Source: a virus. From it: DNA of 64,000 nucleotides. The notes under the pieces were generated by a model. It made no database searches. It saw only the letters and a list, made by a program, of their open reading frames with translations, and was not told the origin of the DNA. The stretch is taken from IMG/VR virus record IMGVR_UViG_3300005533_000009, positions 17,269 through 81,268 of that record. One strand, written 5' to 3'. Below are positions 8,578-15,909 of the stretch, in pieces (position 1 is the stretch's first letter; each line of letters begins with the position of its first letter). Both the position numbers and the translations under genes were made by a program.

Positions 8578-9254
8578 TGAAACCTTTTATTTCCATAATA
8601 AGTTGTTTAGATTATGCTAGAAATGGAATTAATCAAGCGGTACGAGACACTTTTCTTTCAAATATTTCTGATGTAGATTATAAATTTTTTTTAGGAGACG
8701 GTACTAAAGTACAGGAATCTGAAAAATTTAAATTTTCTTGGGAAAAGAGAGGCAGTAGGTACACAGATAAACCTACTGATGTAGAATATATATCTTACAC
8801 CCCCCAATTTGATGAGATTATTGTTCCAGTGCCGGATGATTATAAGCACATATCTTTTAAGACTAGAGAAAGTCATAGATGGGCCTTAAATCAAGGCTAT
8901 GATTTTCTCTTTCAATCTTATAGTGATGTGTTAATAGACGTAGAACGTTTATTACAGTCTGGATATGAATCTATGAAGTATTGTGGAGGAGAAAATGGTG
9001 GGGGATATTGGTTAAATAGAGATTCACTTGAAATAACTGCAAATTCAGAAGTTACATCGTGGAATGATGACGGTTGGGTAAGAGACATGTTGGGGAATCA
9101 TGGTATTGATTTAGTGGTTGATCCCAGATATGGAGCTTTTCCAACGTTACCTAAACCAAATAACAATGTGATCACATCGCATTTATGTATTAGTCCAGAA
9201 GTATATACGGCTGATAAGATGTTGACTAGCTATAAACAATCGAAGGAGATTTAA
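8577..9254 (+). CDS. GT31-like putative glycosyltransferase (degenerate acidic motif)
   Basis: 225 residues related in layout to the GT31-like genes at 19438, 25378 and 29631: an N-terminal 'ISIISCLDYARNGINQAVRDTF' strand plus R-x-T, a KFFLGDG strand, an internal 'RWALNQGYDFLFQSYSD' segment where the family has its DDD motif, then a Gly-rich GENGGGYWLNRDS acceptor loop. The acidic triad is reduced to SYSD-V, so catalysis is uncertain. It lies apart from the main glycosylation cassette. Starts on a TAATG overlap. Confidence 0.5.
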   Translation: MKPFISIISCLDYARNGINQAVRDTFLSNISDVDYKFFLGDGTKVQESEKFKFSWEKRGSRYTDKPTDVEYISYTPQFDEIIVPVPDDYKHISFKTRESHRWALNQGYDFLFQSYSDVLIDVERLLQSGYESMKYCGGENGGGYWLNRDSLEITANSEVTSWNDDGWVRDMLGNHGIDLVVDPRYGAFPTLPKPNNNVITSHLCISPEVYTADKMLTSYKQSKEI

Positions 9255-9255
9255 A

Positions 9256-9576
9256 TTGAAAACTATCACAAAAAGTTTTTCTCATTCATTTGGAGCAGGG
9301 CAGTCTGGTACAAGCGTATCTTTAGCAAGTTTTAATCTACCTACAGGAAATTATATTATTTCTGTGTTTTCTACAGGTGGAGGAAGTGATGCAAGCATCA
9401 GTCTTGATCAAGCGTCTACTTATTACCAATATTACCAAGGCAGTTTTCAACCATCAGTATTTGCTTTAGCAGAACCGGATAGTTCTGGAATTATAAGTTT
9501 TCATATCACAGCTTCTACTAACAATGCTAGCACTACTACCGGAGTTATTGTTATAGAACACGTCGATAATGTGTAA
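9256..9576 (+). CDS. Small beta-rich protein, possible capsid decoration
   Basis: 106 residues, TTG start with a strong SD AAGGAG 8 nt upstream. The sequence is Ser/Thr/Gly rich with alternating strands (GNYIISVFSTGGGSDASISL; GVIVIEHVDNV) and no cysteine. No family recognised. Immediately upstream of the capsid leader, so a head decoration or minor virion protein is possible; that is inference from position. Confidence 0.5.
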   Translation: MKTITKSFSHSFGAGQSGTSVSLASFNLPTGNYIISVFSTGGGSDASISLDQASTYYQYYQGSFQPSVFALAEPDSSGIISFHITASTNNASTTTGVIVIEHVDNV

Positions 9577-9864
9577 AAAGTTTTATGGAGCTACTAAGTG
9601 TGGCTCCTTATGCTGTAAAATCTGGTTCAATAGTAGAACGCCCTACGGGGAGAATGAAGGGTGCAAGTCCTTTCAATTTTACAGTATAAAGAACCATACT
9701 TTATAAGTTATAACCTATTCGAAGTACCTTGTGGTGGCGATAACACCTTAAATATGCTCAGGGAAAAGAGTAGAGGCAGTACATAGGTTCTCATTATGAC
9801 TCACATGGCATTGGTGAAGTGACAGAAACTTCATGGATGTACATTAATAATGGAAAAAAATTAA
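9577..9864 (+). other. Structured non-coding leader of the capsid gene
   Basis: 288 nt without a convincing reading frame. It contains an 8-bp hairpin GGAGCTAC/GTGGCTCC (9587-9607), a 72-nt cloverleaf-like fold (9613-9684), a long-range helix AACCTAT/ATAGGTT (9712-9718 with 9783-9789) enclosing GGTG/CACC, and hairpin TGAAGT/ACTTCA (9815-9833). The capsid ATG has only a weak SD (GGA). The segment is probably a regulatory or processed 5' leader; I do not recognise a known RNA family. Confidence 0.5.
9613..9684 (+). ncRNA. tRNA-like cloverleaf
   Basis: Closing helix CTGTAAAAT/ATTTTACAG (9 bp) encloses a D-arm-like GTTC-AATAGTA-GAAC, a stunted middle arm CCC-TAC-GGG, and a T-arm-like AAGGG-TGCAAGT-CCTTT. 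The last differs from a canonical T-loop by one base. There is no proper anticodon arm and no CCA, so it is not a normal tRNA. It may be a decayed tRNA or a tRNA mimic in the capsid leader. Confidence 0.35.
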
Positions 9865-10252
9865 ATGGCTGCATTACTAGAAGCGGCTGTGGAAGCTGTC
9901 GAACTTGATGCGTTTGCAAAAGAGATTCCCGACCTAGTTTTCCATGGCACTACTGCTTACACTCTTTTCAAGAATGAAGCAACTAAGATTCCTGTAAGCA
10001 ACCAGTCTAACGCAGGCGGCGTTCAGCGTCCATCATTCCGTGTTCCTTTCCGTGTACAAAGCGGTGCGGCAATTTCGCAGGGAACTGGTAACGCTGATTC
10101 AATGCTGCGTGGTTCTGGTTCACAGTGGGCATCATTTGCGCTTGCCCCTGTATATTTGTTCAACGTGTGTGAAATCTCATGGTTGGCACAGGCATCAACT
10201 GACAGCAAGCAAAAGGGCTTGTTCGCTGTTAATACTTTAGCAGCGGCTGCGT
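9865..10252 (+). CDS. Major capsid protein, exon 1
   Basis: First exon of a split capsid gene. The 129 codons start MAALLEAAVEAVELDAF and include an IPDLVFHGTTAYTLFK helix-strand. The apparent stop TAG directly after the exon belongs to intron 1. The 5' splice site is placed after T10252 because CTGCGT (10247-10252) pairs with GCGTAG in the intron (10264-10269) to form P1 with the required U-G pair. Joined to 11026-11914 and 12115-12199 it gives a 453-residue protein. Position after portal and scaffold and the C-terminal exon pattern support the capsid call. Confidence 0.7.
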
Positions 10253-11025
10253 AGTAATACATGGCGTAGAAATAATCTTGCTATATCGGGGAAAACCTGT
10301 TATCCTAAAGATGGAAATAGACAATCCCGAGGGAAGATAGAATGACAAAGCAAAGTAAGTTTTCATACCTTGCAGGTTTCATGGATGGCGAAGGAACATT
10401 CGCTATCGTCAAAACCTTCTCGGTTCAAAGAAAACCGGATGGAAGTAAGAAGCGTTACGTGGTATATAAACTGAATATCTCAGTAAGTAATACCAACAAA
10501 GAAGTCATGGAATGGATAGCCTTGAATTTTGGAGGCAAGCCACTGCCGGGAAGCAATGAAGGTCGAAAGCCTCATTATAAAACTCGGTATGCATGGCACG
10601 TAACACACAGAGACAAACAAAAGAGTTTTATTCTTGGTTTGTTACCTTACCTAGTTGCGAAAAAGGAACAAGCAAAAATAGCACTACAATTCATTGAGAC
10701 TTATTCGAATGAGATTGGGGTGCCGCTTGATTCTGCGGTGGTAGAGAAAAGAGACCAGTTGAGAAAGCAAATGCAAAAACTCAACGGTACACTACCTTCC
10801 GATTCTAAACCCGTAGAGACTACACGCAGGACTCCAAAGTGTACAAAATGTAATCATCTAGTTTCAGAGCATACTTCCACAGGATGTAATGTAAAAGTAT
10901 GTGATGCTGCTGGAGATTTAGATTTTTGTCCTTGTGGATGATGATATAGTCCGAACTGCATAGTGATATGCAGAGTGTGGCAGAAATGTCATACCTAGCT
11001 TTTAGCTAGTAACATATTTGTAAAG
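10253..11025 (+). ncRNA. Group I intron 1 in the capsid gene
   Basis: A core resembling phage T4 td-type introns is visible: CGGGGAAAACCTG (about 10288-10300), then TAGACAATCCCGAGG near 10318, and the 3' P7 strand ATATAGTCC (10943-10951). Hairpins CTGCATA/TATGCAG and CTAGCT/AGCTAG follow as P9-type helices. The P1 helix with exon 1 is six pairs. The 3' site is placed after G11025 because this keeps the frame and gives AAAASQEMKNS across the junction. The intron carries a LAGLIDADG gene. Exact 3' end is inferred. Confidence 0.8.
10342..10941 (+). CDS. LAGLIDADG homing endonuclease encoded in intron 1
   Basis: 199 residues with the single LAGLIDADG motif as YLAGFMDGEGTF at residues 9-20, a beta-rich saddle region, and a helical GLLPYLVAKKEQAKIAL segment typical of these nucleases. 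The last 40 residues add a Cys cluster (CTKCNHL...GCNVKVC...CPCG) that may aid DNA contact. One motif suggests a homodimer. SD GAGGGAAG lies inside the intron core, so ribosome binding may compete with intron folding, as known for T4 intron ORFs. The gene's end abuts the 3' P7 strand. Confidence 0.88.
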   Translation: MTKQSKFSYLAGFMDGEGTFAIVKTFSVQRKPDGSKKRYVVYKLNISVSNTNKEVMEWIALNFGGKPLPGSNEGRKPHYKTRYAWHVTHRDKQKSFILGLLPYLVAKKEQAKIALQFIETYSNEIGVPLDSAVVEKRDQLRKQMQKLNGTLPSDSKPVETTRRTPKCTKCNHLVSEHTSTGCNVKVCDAAGDLDFCPCG

Positions 11026-11914
11026 CACAAGAAATGAAGAATTCGCTAGACGCTGCTATGCAGGGTATTGAAGGTCTGATTAACTCAGACGGTTCTGGTG
11101 CAATTGACCAGATTCCTTCAACCGCAACTATCACTCTAAGTGGTGGTTCACCCGCAGCACAGACTGCTAGCATTGTTGGTATGAACGTGGCAGTTGCATT
11201 TTCAGATCAGCAAGTAGTTAAGTTCTACAGCACTGGTGGCGTACAGCGTACTGGTGGTGGTATCACTTCCGCAACGATTTCCTACGTTGACGGACCTAGC
11301 AACACTCTATATTTCAGCACTGCTCTGCCTTCAGACGTAGTGGTAACTGACTATGTAGTTGTTCAGGGTGCAACTTATGGAGCAGGTAACTCAATCCTTG
11401 GTATCAAGGCATGGGACGTTAACTCAAACACTGGTACTATTGCAGGTTTGAACCGTAACGCTTATCCCGGTCGTCTAAGCACTCCAACTATTAACCTAGC
11501 TGGTGCTGCATTGACTCCAAACATTGCCCAGAGAGCAGAAGTGCTCCTAGGTCGTGCATTGGGTCCAGACGCTGATAGCATCGAAAGTGGTATCTGGTAC
11601 GGTCCTCCTGAGCAGGCAATGGCTCAGAGCAATTTGTACTACAACGTACAAATCATCAATGCTCAAGAAGTAAAGGGCGACAAGACACTCGATATGTCTA
11701 AGAAGCACTTTGCTAATGAGTTTGGTGGCCGTAAGTATCACAAGAGTTGGACATTCTCACCAAACCGTATGGATTTGCTGGTAATGGACAACTGGTACAT
11801 GGGCGAACTTTCACCTCTTGAGCTTTATGACTTCGGGGGCGGGAATGTAGTTGCTCCAGTGCCTGATATCGGTAACAGTACCTCAAGCGGGTCATACCTT
11901 ACCTCACACATGTT
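11026..11914 (+). CDS. Major capsid protein, exon 2
   Basis: Central exon of the capsid gene. It includes an inserted beta-rich segment (about 11100-11420), a GIWYGPPEQAMAQ helix, a KSWTFSPNRMDLLVMDNWYMGELSP segment and a GSYLTSHM close, in the usual order of HK97-fold coat proteins. The frame runs on to a TAA at 11937-11939 only because it enters intron 2. The 5' splice site after T11914 is supported by P1: ACATGTT (exon) with GACATGT in the intron, U-G at the site. Confidence 0.7.
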
Positions 11915-12114
11915 GAACGTTACGTTAGGACATGTATAAATTTCTTCTGATTGACTCGAACCCTGAAATGGCAACGAGGCGGAACCCAATAGGGACCGTG
12001 AGAGACTAAGCGAAGAAACGTCTAAATGACGATGCAATAGTCCGATCACATGGGAATAAAACCATGTGAGTGCAACAGAAATGATTGCACCTCATACACT
12101 GAGTAACAACAATG
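11915..12114 (+). ncRNA. Group I intron 2 in the capsid gene (ORF-less, about 200 nt)
   Basis: Visible helices: P1 with exon 2; P3 TTTCTTC (about 11940) with GAAGAAA; P7 GACTA with TAGTC; P8 CGTC/GACG between them; P9-type hairpins CACATGG/CCATGTG and TGCAA/TTGCA. The 3' site is placed after G12114, the only in-frame choice with a preceding G that continues the protein sensibly. No open frame inside. Intron 1 and intron 2 differ in core sequence, so they are separate insertions rather than a duplication. Confidence 0.75.
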
Positions 12115-12199
12115 CGCGTATAATTGCTGCTTCAATTTGGCAAACGCTGCTCCAAGAGCAGGTCTGTATATCCAGAATGCAGCAGTTCCGACCATCTGA
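12115..12199 (+). CDS. Major capsid protein, exon 3 (C-terminus)
   Basis: 28 codons ending in TGA at 12197-12199. They read AYNCCFNLANAAPRAGLYIQ and a short tail ending NAAVPTI. The 'N..aNPRAG..i.N' style C-terminus is typical of phage coat proteins and would not exist as a gene by itself, which is strong evidence for splicing across intron 2. The three exons sum to 1362 nt, a multiple of three. Confidence 0.65.
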
Positions 12200-12234
12200 T
12201 TTTAAATAACTTAGATGTGTTTTTGATTGTGAAA

Positions 12235-12309
12235 CTTTGAGCCTCATGAACTCAAAGCGTGGAGGGGATAGCCTAATCTATCCCCTTCTCACTCTATTAG
12301 GAGAGAAAA
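12235..12309 (+). promoter_or_regulatory. Endonuclease leader E: hairpin plus SD-pairing pseudoknot
   Basis: Hairpin CTTTGAG/CTCAAAG (12235-12257) has loop CCTCATGAA. It is followed by a perfect stem GGGGATAG/CTATCCCC around loop CCTAAT. The loop is complementary to ATTAGG (12296-12301), which overlaps SD AGGAGAG of a TTG-initiated endonuclease gene. Confidence 0.78.
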
Positions 12310-12828
12310 TTGGTACAAAAAAGAAGAAGTACAAAACCTTATGAAGGCTACCCTTGGCATGAACAACATAAGGAAGAATTAAAAGAAAAAGCTCGTAAAT
12401 ATAGAGCGGAAAACCCAGAATACTTAAAGCGCAATGCTGAAAAAGCAAGACGTGATCGTTTAGAAAACCCAGAATTTTATCGTGCCAGAGAGTTTGCACG
12501 AGAAATGAAAAAATATGGTGTAACTGTAGAATGGTACAGAGATAAACTTATTGCTCAAAATGGACTTTGTGCTATTTGTCAGCATTTAAGTCATCATCAT
12601 GGTACTATTCAAAGATTACAGGTAGATCATAATCATCAGTGTTGTGATGTTAAAACCAAAAGTTGTGGAGAATGCGTGCGCGGTCTTTTATGCGCCGATT
12701 GTAATATTAATCTTAGCTATTTGGAAAAAATTTTGAAAGACATATACGGTCTGTATGAAGCCCGATGGGACTCATGGACCTCTAAGGCATTAAAATATTT
12801 GACTCAGTACGAACTTACTGCCAACTAA
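12310..12828 (+). CDS. Endonuclease VII-like homing endonuclease
   Basis: TTG start at 12310 with SD AGGAGAG 4-9 nt upstream. A Lys/Glu/Arg-rich helical N-terminus has repeated 'YRAENPEY'-like units. The C-terminal nuclease has CAICQHLSHHHG, VDHNHQC with the catalytic His, and CGECVRGLLCADCNINL, then a helical end. Same family as 2592, 30434, 31453 and 53940. It lies directly downstream of the twice-interrupted capsid gene. Confidence 0.86.
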   Translation: MVQKRRSTKPYEGYPWHEQHKEELKEKARKYRAENPEYLKRNAEKARRDRLENPEFYRAREFAREMKKYGVTVEWYRDKLIAQNGLCAICQHLSHHHGTIQRLQVDHNHQCCDVKTKSCGECVRGLLCADCNINLSYLEKILKDIYGLYEARWDSWTSKALKYLTQYELTAN

Positions 12829-12853
12829 CCACGGTAAAAAGTGTGGCAGGAAC

Positions 12854-12898
12854 CCTCTAATTCTGGCTATTTCACCGTGAATTTTAGCCAGTTAGAGG
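12854..12898 (+). promoter_or_regulatory. Strong hairpin masking the SD of gene 12904
   Basis: CCTCTAA-TT-CTGGCTA (12854-12869) pairs with TAGCCAG-TTAGAGG (12885-12898): 14 pairs broken only by a two-base bulge. The 3' arm contains the SD AGAGG, five nt before ATG 12904. No T-run follows, so it looks like a translation control hairpin rather than a terminator. Confidence 0.7.
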
Positions 12899-12903
12899 AA
12901 CAA

Positions 12904-13140
12904 ATGGAGACTCAGATGCAAAATAATCCAGCAGTAAATATCGGTAGTACATCCGATCCATGGGTATTTAATACCCCCCAGCCTTATACTTATTATTACA
13001 ATACTTATGCCCAAGCGAGAACAATTGGACAAGAAATTGTAGATGCGTATAAGGCCGGAATTTTAGACCGAGACGAAGCAAGAAAAGCTTTCAAAAGAAA
13101 TTATCCATACATATTAGTAGACGAGACTCAGGAGCAATAA
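12904..13140 (+). CDS. Small hypothetical structural-region protein
   Basis: 78 residues from ATG 12904 (METQMQNNPAVN). I prefer this start over an upstream GTG at 12841 because SD AGAGG precedes it and the intervening stretch forms a strong hairpin. There is a Tyr-rich centre (PYTYYYNTYAQA) and a helical end with DRDEARKAFKRNYPYIL. No family recognised. It ends directly before the co-chaperonin ATG, with SD CAGGAG for that gene inside its last codons. Confidence 0.55.
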   Translation: METQMQNNPAVNIGSTSDPWVFNTPQPYTYYYNTYAQARTIGQEIVDAYKAGILDRDEARKAFKRNYPYILVDETQEQ

Positions 13141-13764
13141 ATGGGATTAGGTGGTGGAGATAAGCTGGCGAAGGGCGCTAGAAGTGCTCAATTCGCTGGC
13201 GGTCATGCTACTGTAGACGACGAGATTATTATTAATCCGTCTATGGTTTCTCAGGAAAATCAAGAGGAACCGTCATTAACAGTAATTGACAAAAGACATA
13301 ATTACCTTGATTCATTCAAGGAAGTTAAAGTAGCAGAAAACACAGTTGTAAAAGAATTTCCAGATAAAGAATACGAAATAGGTAGACCTATTCTGGATCG
13401 CCTACTTGTTATGAGAGTGTCTATTGATCCTGATGAAGAACTGCTAGAAGATGGAAGCGTAAGAAATAAAAAGACAGGAATTATCACTTCATCGGCTTAT
13501 AGACAACATACTAATACTGGTATTGTTTTGGCTACTGGAGGCTCAGTAGTTATGGGTGGAGTAAAGTTTCCTACTAGTGACTTTGTTAAACCCGGAGATA
13601 GAATTTTTTATGGAGACTACAACTCAGAGTTGTTTCCTATTGATGAAGAGCGAGTAAAACAACTTTGTAGAGCTATTAAAGTAAACTACGAAAAAGTTGA
13701 AAACGGCATTCGTCTAATCAGGGTACAAGATGTGCGTATGGTTGAGAGTCCAAAGGAAAACTGA
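13141..13764 (+). CDS. GroES-like co-chaperonin
   Basis: 207 residues. After an N-terminal extension of about 80 residues comes a Cpn10-type domain: ILDRLLVMRVSIDPDEE, a disordered loop with KKTGIITSSAYRQHTNTG (mobile-loop position), GIVLATGGSVVMGG, VKPGDRIFYGDYNSELFPID. In the family the seven-membered lid binds GroEL. Phage versions (such as T4 gp31) replace GroES for coat protein folding. Position two genes after the capsid supports that use. Longer than host GroES (about 97 aa) because of both extensions. The stop overlaps the next ATG. Confidence 0.7.
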   Translation: MGLGGGDKLAKGARSAQFAGGHATVDDEIIINPSMVSQENQEEPSLTVIDKRHNYLDSFKEVKVAENTVVKEFPDKEYEIGRPILDRLLVMRVSIDPDEELLEDGSVRNKKTGIITSSAYRQHTNTGIVLATGGSVVMGGVKFPTSDFVKPGDRIFYGDYNSELFPIDEERVKQLCRAIKVNYEKVENGIRLIRVQDVRMVESPKEN

Positions 13765-14063
13765 TGTCAGAAATCATTAGACCAGATGATGTCATACAGC
13801 AAGCTCTTTCCCCTGATTGGTGGTCACAACCTGTAAGCCGTAGAGCTTTCCAAGCGCAATTACAAGCTATAAGTCAACATTTAGCTGATTTATACACGGC
13901 TGCTGATACGGCTGCTATATTGATTAATTTCATTATGGAAGAAAGACTTGCTAAGACAGAAGAAGAAAAAGCCGCTCTGCGTACCGAAGTGGATGAATAT
14001 GTAAAGAAAAAGAAGGCTCAGATAGAAGCATTAAAGAAGGCTCAGAGCAATTCAAATGAGTAA
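13764..14063 (+). CDS. Hypothetical protein with C-terminal coiled coil
   Basis: 99 residues, start on a TGATG overlap. The N-terminus has LSPDWWSQPVSRRAFQAQL; residues 55-99 are a charged helix (ERLAKTEEEKAALRTEVDEY, KKKKAQIEALKKAQ). No family recognised. Overlaps the next gene by 8 nt, so it is part of the head-connector operon. Confidence 0.6.
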   Translation: MSEIIRPDDVIQQALSPDWWSQPVSRRAFQAQLQAISQHLADLYTAADTAAILINFIMEERLAKTEEEKAALRTEVDEYVKKKKAQIEALKKAQSNSNE

Positions 14064-14826
14064 TCGTAAAGATACTTACCAACTTTATCAATGTCCCCAA
14101 GAATTTCAAGATAGGCTAAATGAAGTTGGTGGTTTTAACCGCTACGACATGCCCAATTTTATAGTACGTTGGGGTCAAGGCGGTGAAGACGAGTGCTTAT
14201 ATCGCGCAGGGGGACATTGGCACCCGGAGAATCAGCCCTCCTTTAAAGGTTATAGAGATTTACTTATTGGTCATGGTAGCCCTTGCTGGCTCCTGATGCA
14301 ATGGGAAGACGCTGTAGTTTATGGAACCCCCGAAAGCTACTATGTAGGAAACTACGATGACGAAACAGGATTACAAACCCTAGGTGAGTATCCTTATCAA
14401 GGTAAATACAAAGTGCTTTACCATTTACAGTGGAGAGATATGAAGAATGGTAATATGAAAACAGAGCCTATGCCTCTGAATTCTTACCTGATTCAAACTA
14501 TAGTTCCTATTATCATGATGGCAAAAGATATATCTGATGCTAAAAAAATGGAAGCTATAAAGCAGCAAAAAGAACAAGAAGATAAAGCTGACCTTCAAAT
14601 GATTGAAGACGTGATGAGAGACTCCTCTCTGTCGTTTAAAGGTCCAGTATCATATTCAAGACAAGGTTGCCGTACATCTATCATTGATAAAAAGGTAGAA
14701 GAAATGACTCATTACTGGAACAAAATGGTAACCAATGCAAAACAACTAGGTCGAGGACTCAGTGCTCATACAGTAGACAGTGAGATTGGCCGACAACAGT
14801 GGATGACTCAAGGAGATAAAACTTAA
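14056..14826 (+). CDS. Hypothetical virion-region protein (256 aa)
   Basis: No family recognised. An N-terminal domain rich in aromatic residues (FNRYDMPNFIVRWGQGG, GGHWHPENQPSF, SPCWLLMQWEDAV) is followed by a central helix with KMEAIKQQKEQEDKADLQ. It has eight-nt overlap with the upstream gene and a one-nt overlap with the next. The same neighbourhood in phages often carries connector and minor head proteins; no stronger claim is possible. Confidence 0.55.
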   Translation: MSNRKDTYQLYQCPQEFQDRLNEVGGFNRYDMPNFIVRWGQGGEDECLYRAGGHWHPENQPSFKGYRDLLIGHGSPCWLLMQWEDAVVYGTPESYYVGNYDDETGLQTLGEYPYQGKYKVLYHLQWRDMKNGNMKTEPMPLNSYLIQTIVPIIMMAKDISDAKKMEAIKQQKEQEDKADLQMIEDVMRDSSLSFKGPVSYSRQGCRTSIIDKKVEEMTHYWNKMVTNAKQLGRGLSAHTVDSEIGRQQWMTQGDKT

Positions 14827-15758
14827 TGGCTGATGTTAACGCCGGAATTACAACTCGCCCAGATTTGACTAGGGCGAAAAACGAAGCATTTAATCTTGGT
14901 TATGAGTTTAATGCGTTCGATTATTTGCTAGGAAGAGCGCCAGAATACTATGTATACCTATATAATGTCTCAGAAGAAGTATACAAGGTTTCTAGACCTC
15001 CTATTGCAAAAGAAATTATTTTAGTTGGAAGACCAAAGGGTAAGAAATTTCAAGTATGTGGTAGATTCCCACAGCCCATGGTTCTTCCTCGTACCAGCGT
15101 AGATCAGAGTGCTATGGGATTTGATACCTTAGATGCCCGTCGTTTTGCTATGGACGTTATCAACTCAGAAAACCTGACTCTAAACCAAGATGCAGTTATT
15201 GACGCAAGAAATTCTTTTAGTGTTGGTCATGATCTTGGTAAAAAGGGTGTATTCTGGAGTTTGAATGGTCCCGGCAACGTTGGTAAGCGTGGTCCTAATG
15301 GTGAAGAGCTATTAGCGGAACCCACCGAAAAAGAAATTAATCGTGCCTATGATCGTATGGAAGGTTATTATAAGTTCCTGATTGATCAAGCTGACACTGT
15401 ACAAGCATCTGCTCCTGCTAAGCTCGGGGAAATTCTATCCCCAGAGCATCACGCAGCATGTGAGTACTTTGGTGAAGAGCGTCAATGGCACGCTAAGAGA
15501 AGTCGTCCCGCAGATTGTCCTAATTGCGGTGCCCGTATTAAAGAGGGCATGGCTTACCATATTGATGCGTCCGGTGATCTATGTATCATTGATTGGGAAC
15601 GCACTGTGAAATCAGGTAAGCGCACTCGTGCTCAGGCATTTGAAGCAACGGGTGATCCAAAGTTCGCTCCTAAGGAAGCTACAGTAGCAGTTGCAGAGGT
15701 GCCTCAGACACCCGCAGCCCCTAAGGTTGTAAGACCTACTGGTATTCCGTCAGAGTAA
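14826..15758 (+). CDS. Hypothetical virion-region protein with zinc-ribbon motif
   Basis: 310 residues. The C-terminal third contains CEYFGEERQWHAKR and CPNCGARIKEGMAYH, a likely zinc ribbon, followed by an Ala/Pro/Val-rich tail. N-terminal parts (YEFNAFDYLLGRAPEYYVYLYN) are mixed alpha/beta. No family recognised. Last gene before a strong terminator, so it closes the head transcription unit. Confidence 0.55.
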   Translation: MADVNAGITTRPDLTRAKNEAFNLGYEFNAFDYLLGRAPEYYVYLYNVSEEVYKVSRPPIAKEIILVGRPKGKKFQVCGRFPQPMVLPRTSVDQSAMGFDTLDARRFAMDVINSENLTLNQDAVIDARNSFSVGHDLGKKGVFWSLNGPGNVGKRGPNGEELLAEPTEKEINRAYDRMEGYYKFLIDQADTVQASAPAKLGEILSPEHHAACEYFGEERQWHAKRSRPADCPNCGARIKEGMAYHIDASGDLCIIDWERTVKSGKRTRAQAFEATGDPKFAPKEATVAVAEVPQTPAAPKVVRPTGIPSE

Positions 15759-15843
15759 ACAAGCTTGGCATTTGAAAATCATAGCCAAGTAAGCGTTCTG
15801 AGTCCGTTGAACGGTTCTGATCGTAAGATGCCATGTAACATTT
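15759..15843 (+). other. Intergenic stretch with small hairpin
   Basis: Holds a CTTGGC/GCCAAG inverted repeat (about 15763-15791) and a TCCGTT/AACGGT inverted repeat. No promoter that I can call with confidence. Confidence 0.3.
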
Positions 15844-15899
15844 GCGCCACTCTGCCGAGGTTGTAATTACTTCCGGTAGGGTGGCGCTTTTCTATTTTA
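15844..15899 (+). terminator. Rho-independent terminator
   Basis: GCGCCACTCTGCCG pairs with CGGTAGGGTGGCGC over 14 positions with two wobbles, followed by TTTTCTATTTT. It separates the head genes from the connector and fibre genes at 15910. Confidence 0.75.
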
Positions 15900-15909
15900 T
15901 GGAGAGCGC

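Noticed and set aside
9613-9684. Genuine tRNA gene
   Set aside because: T-arm and D-arm resemblance is good, but the acceptor is 9 bp, the anticodon arm is missing and no CCA follows.
2525-12309. preQ1-type riboswitches as the explanation of the leaders
   Set aside because: The topology is similar, but the loops are only 6-7 nt, have no conserved ligand-binding bases and differ completely between copies.
12841-12903. GTG-initiated extension of gene 12904
   Set aside because: No SD before the GTG, and the stretch forms a 14-bp hairpin that ends in the SD for ATG 12904.
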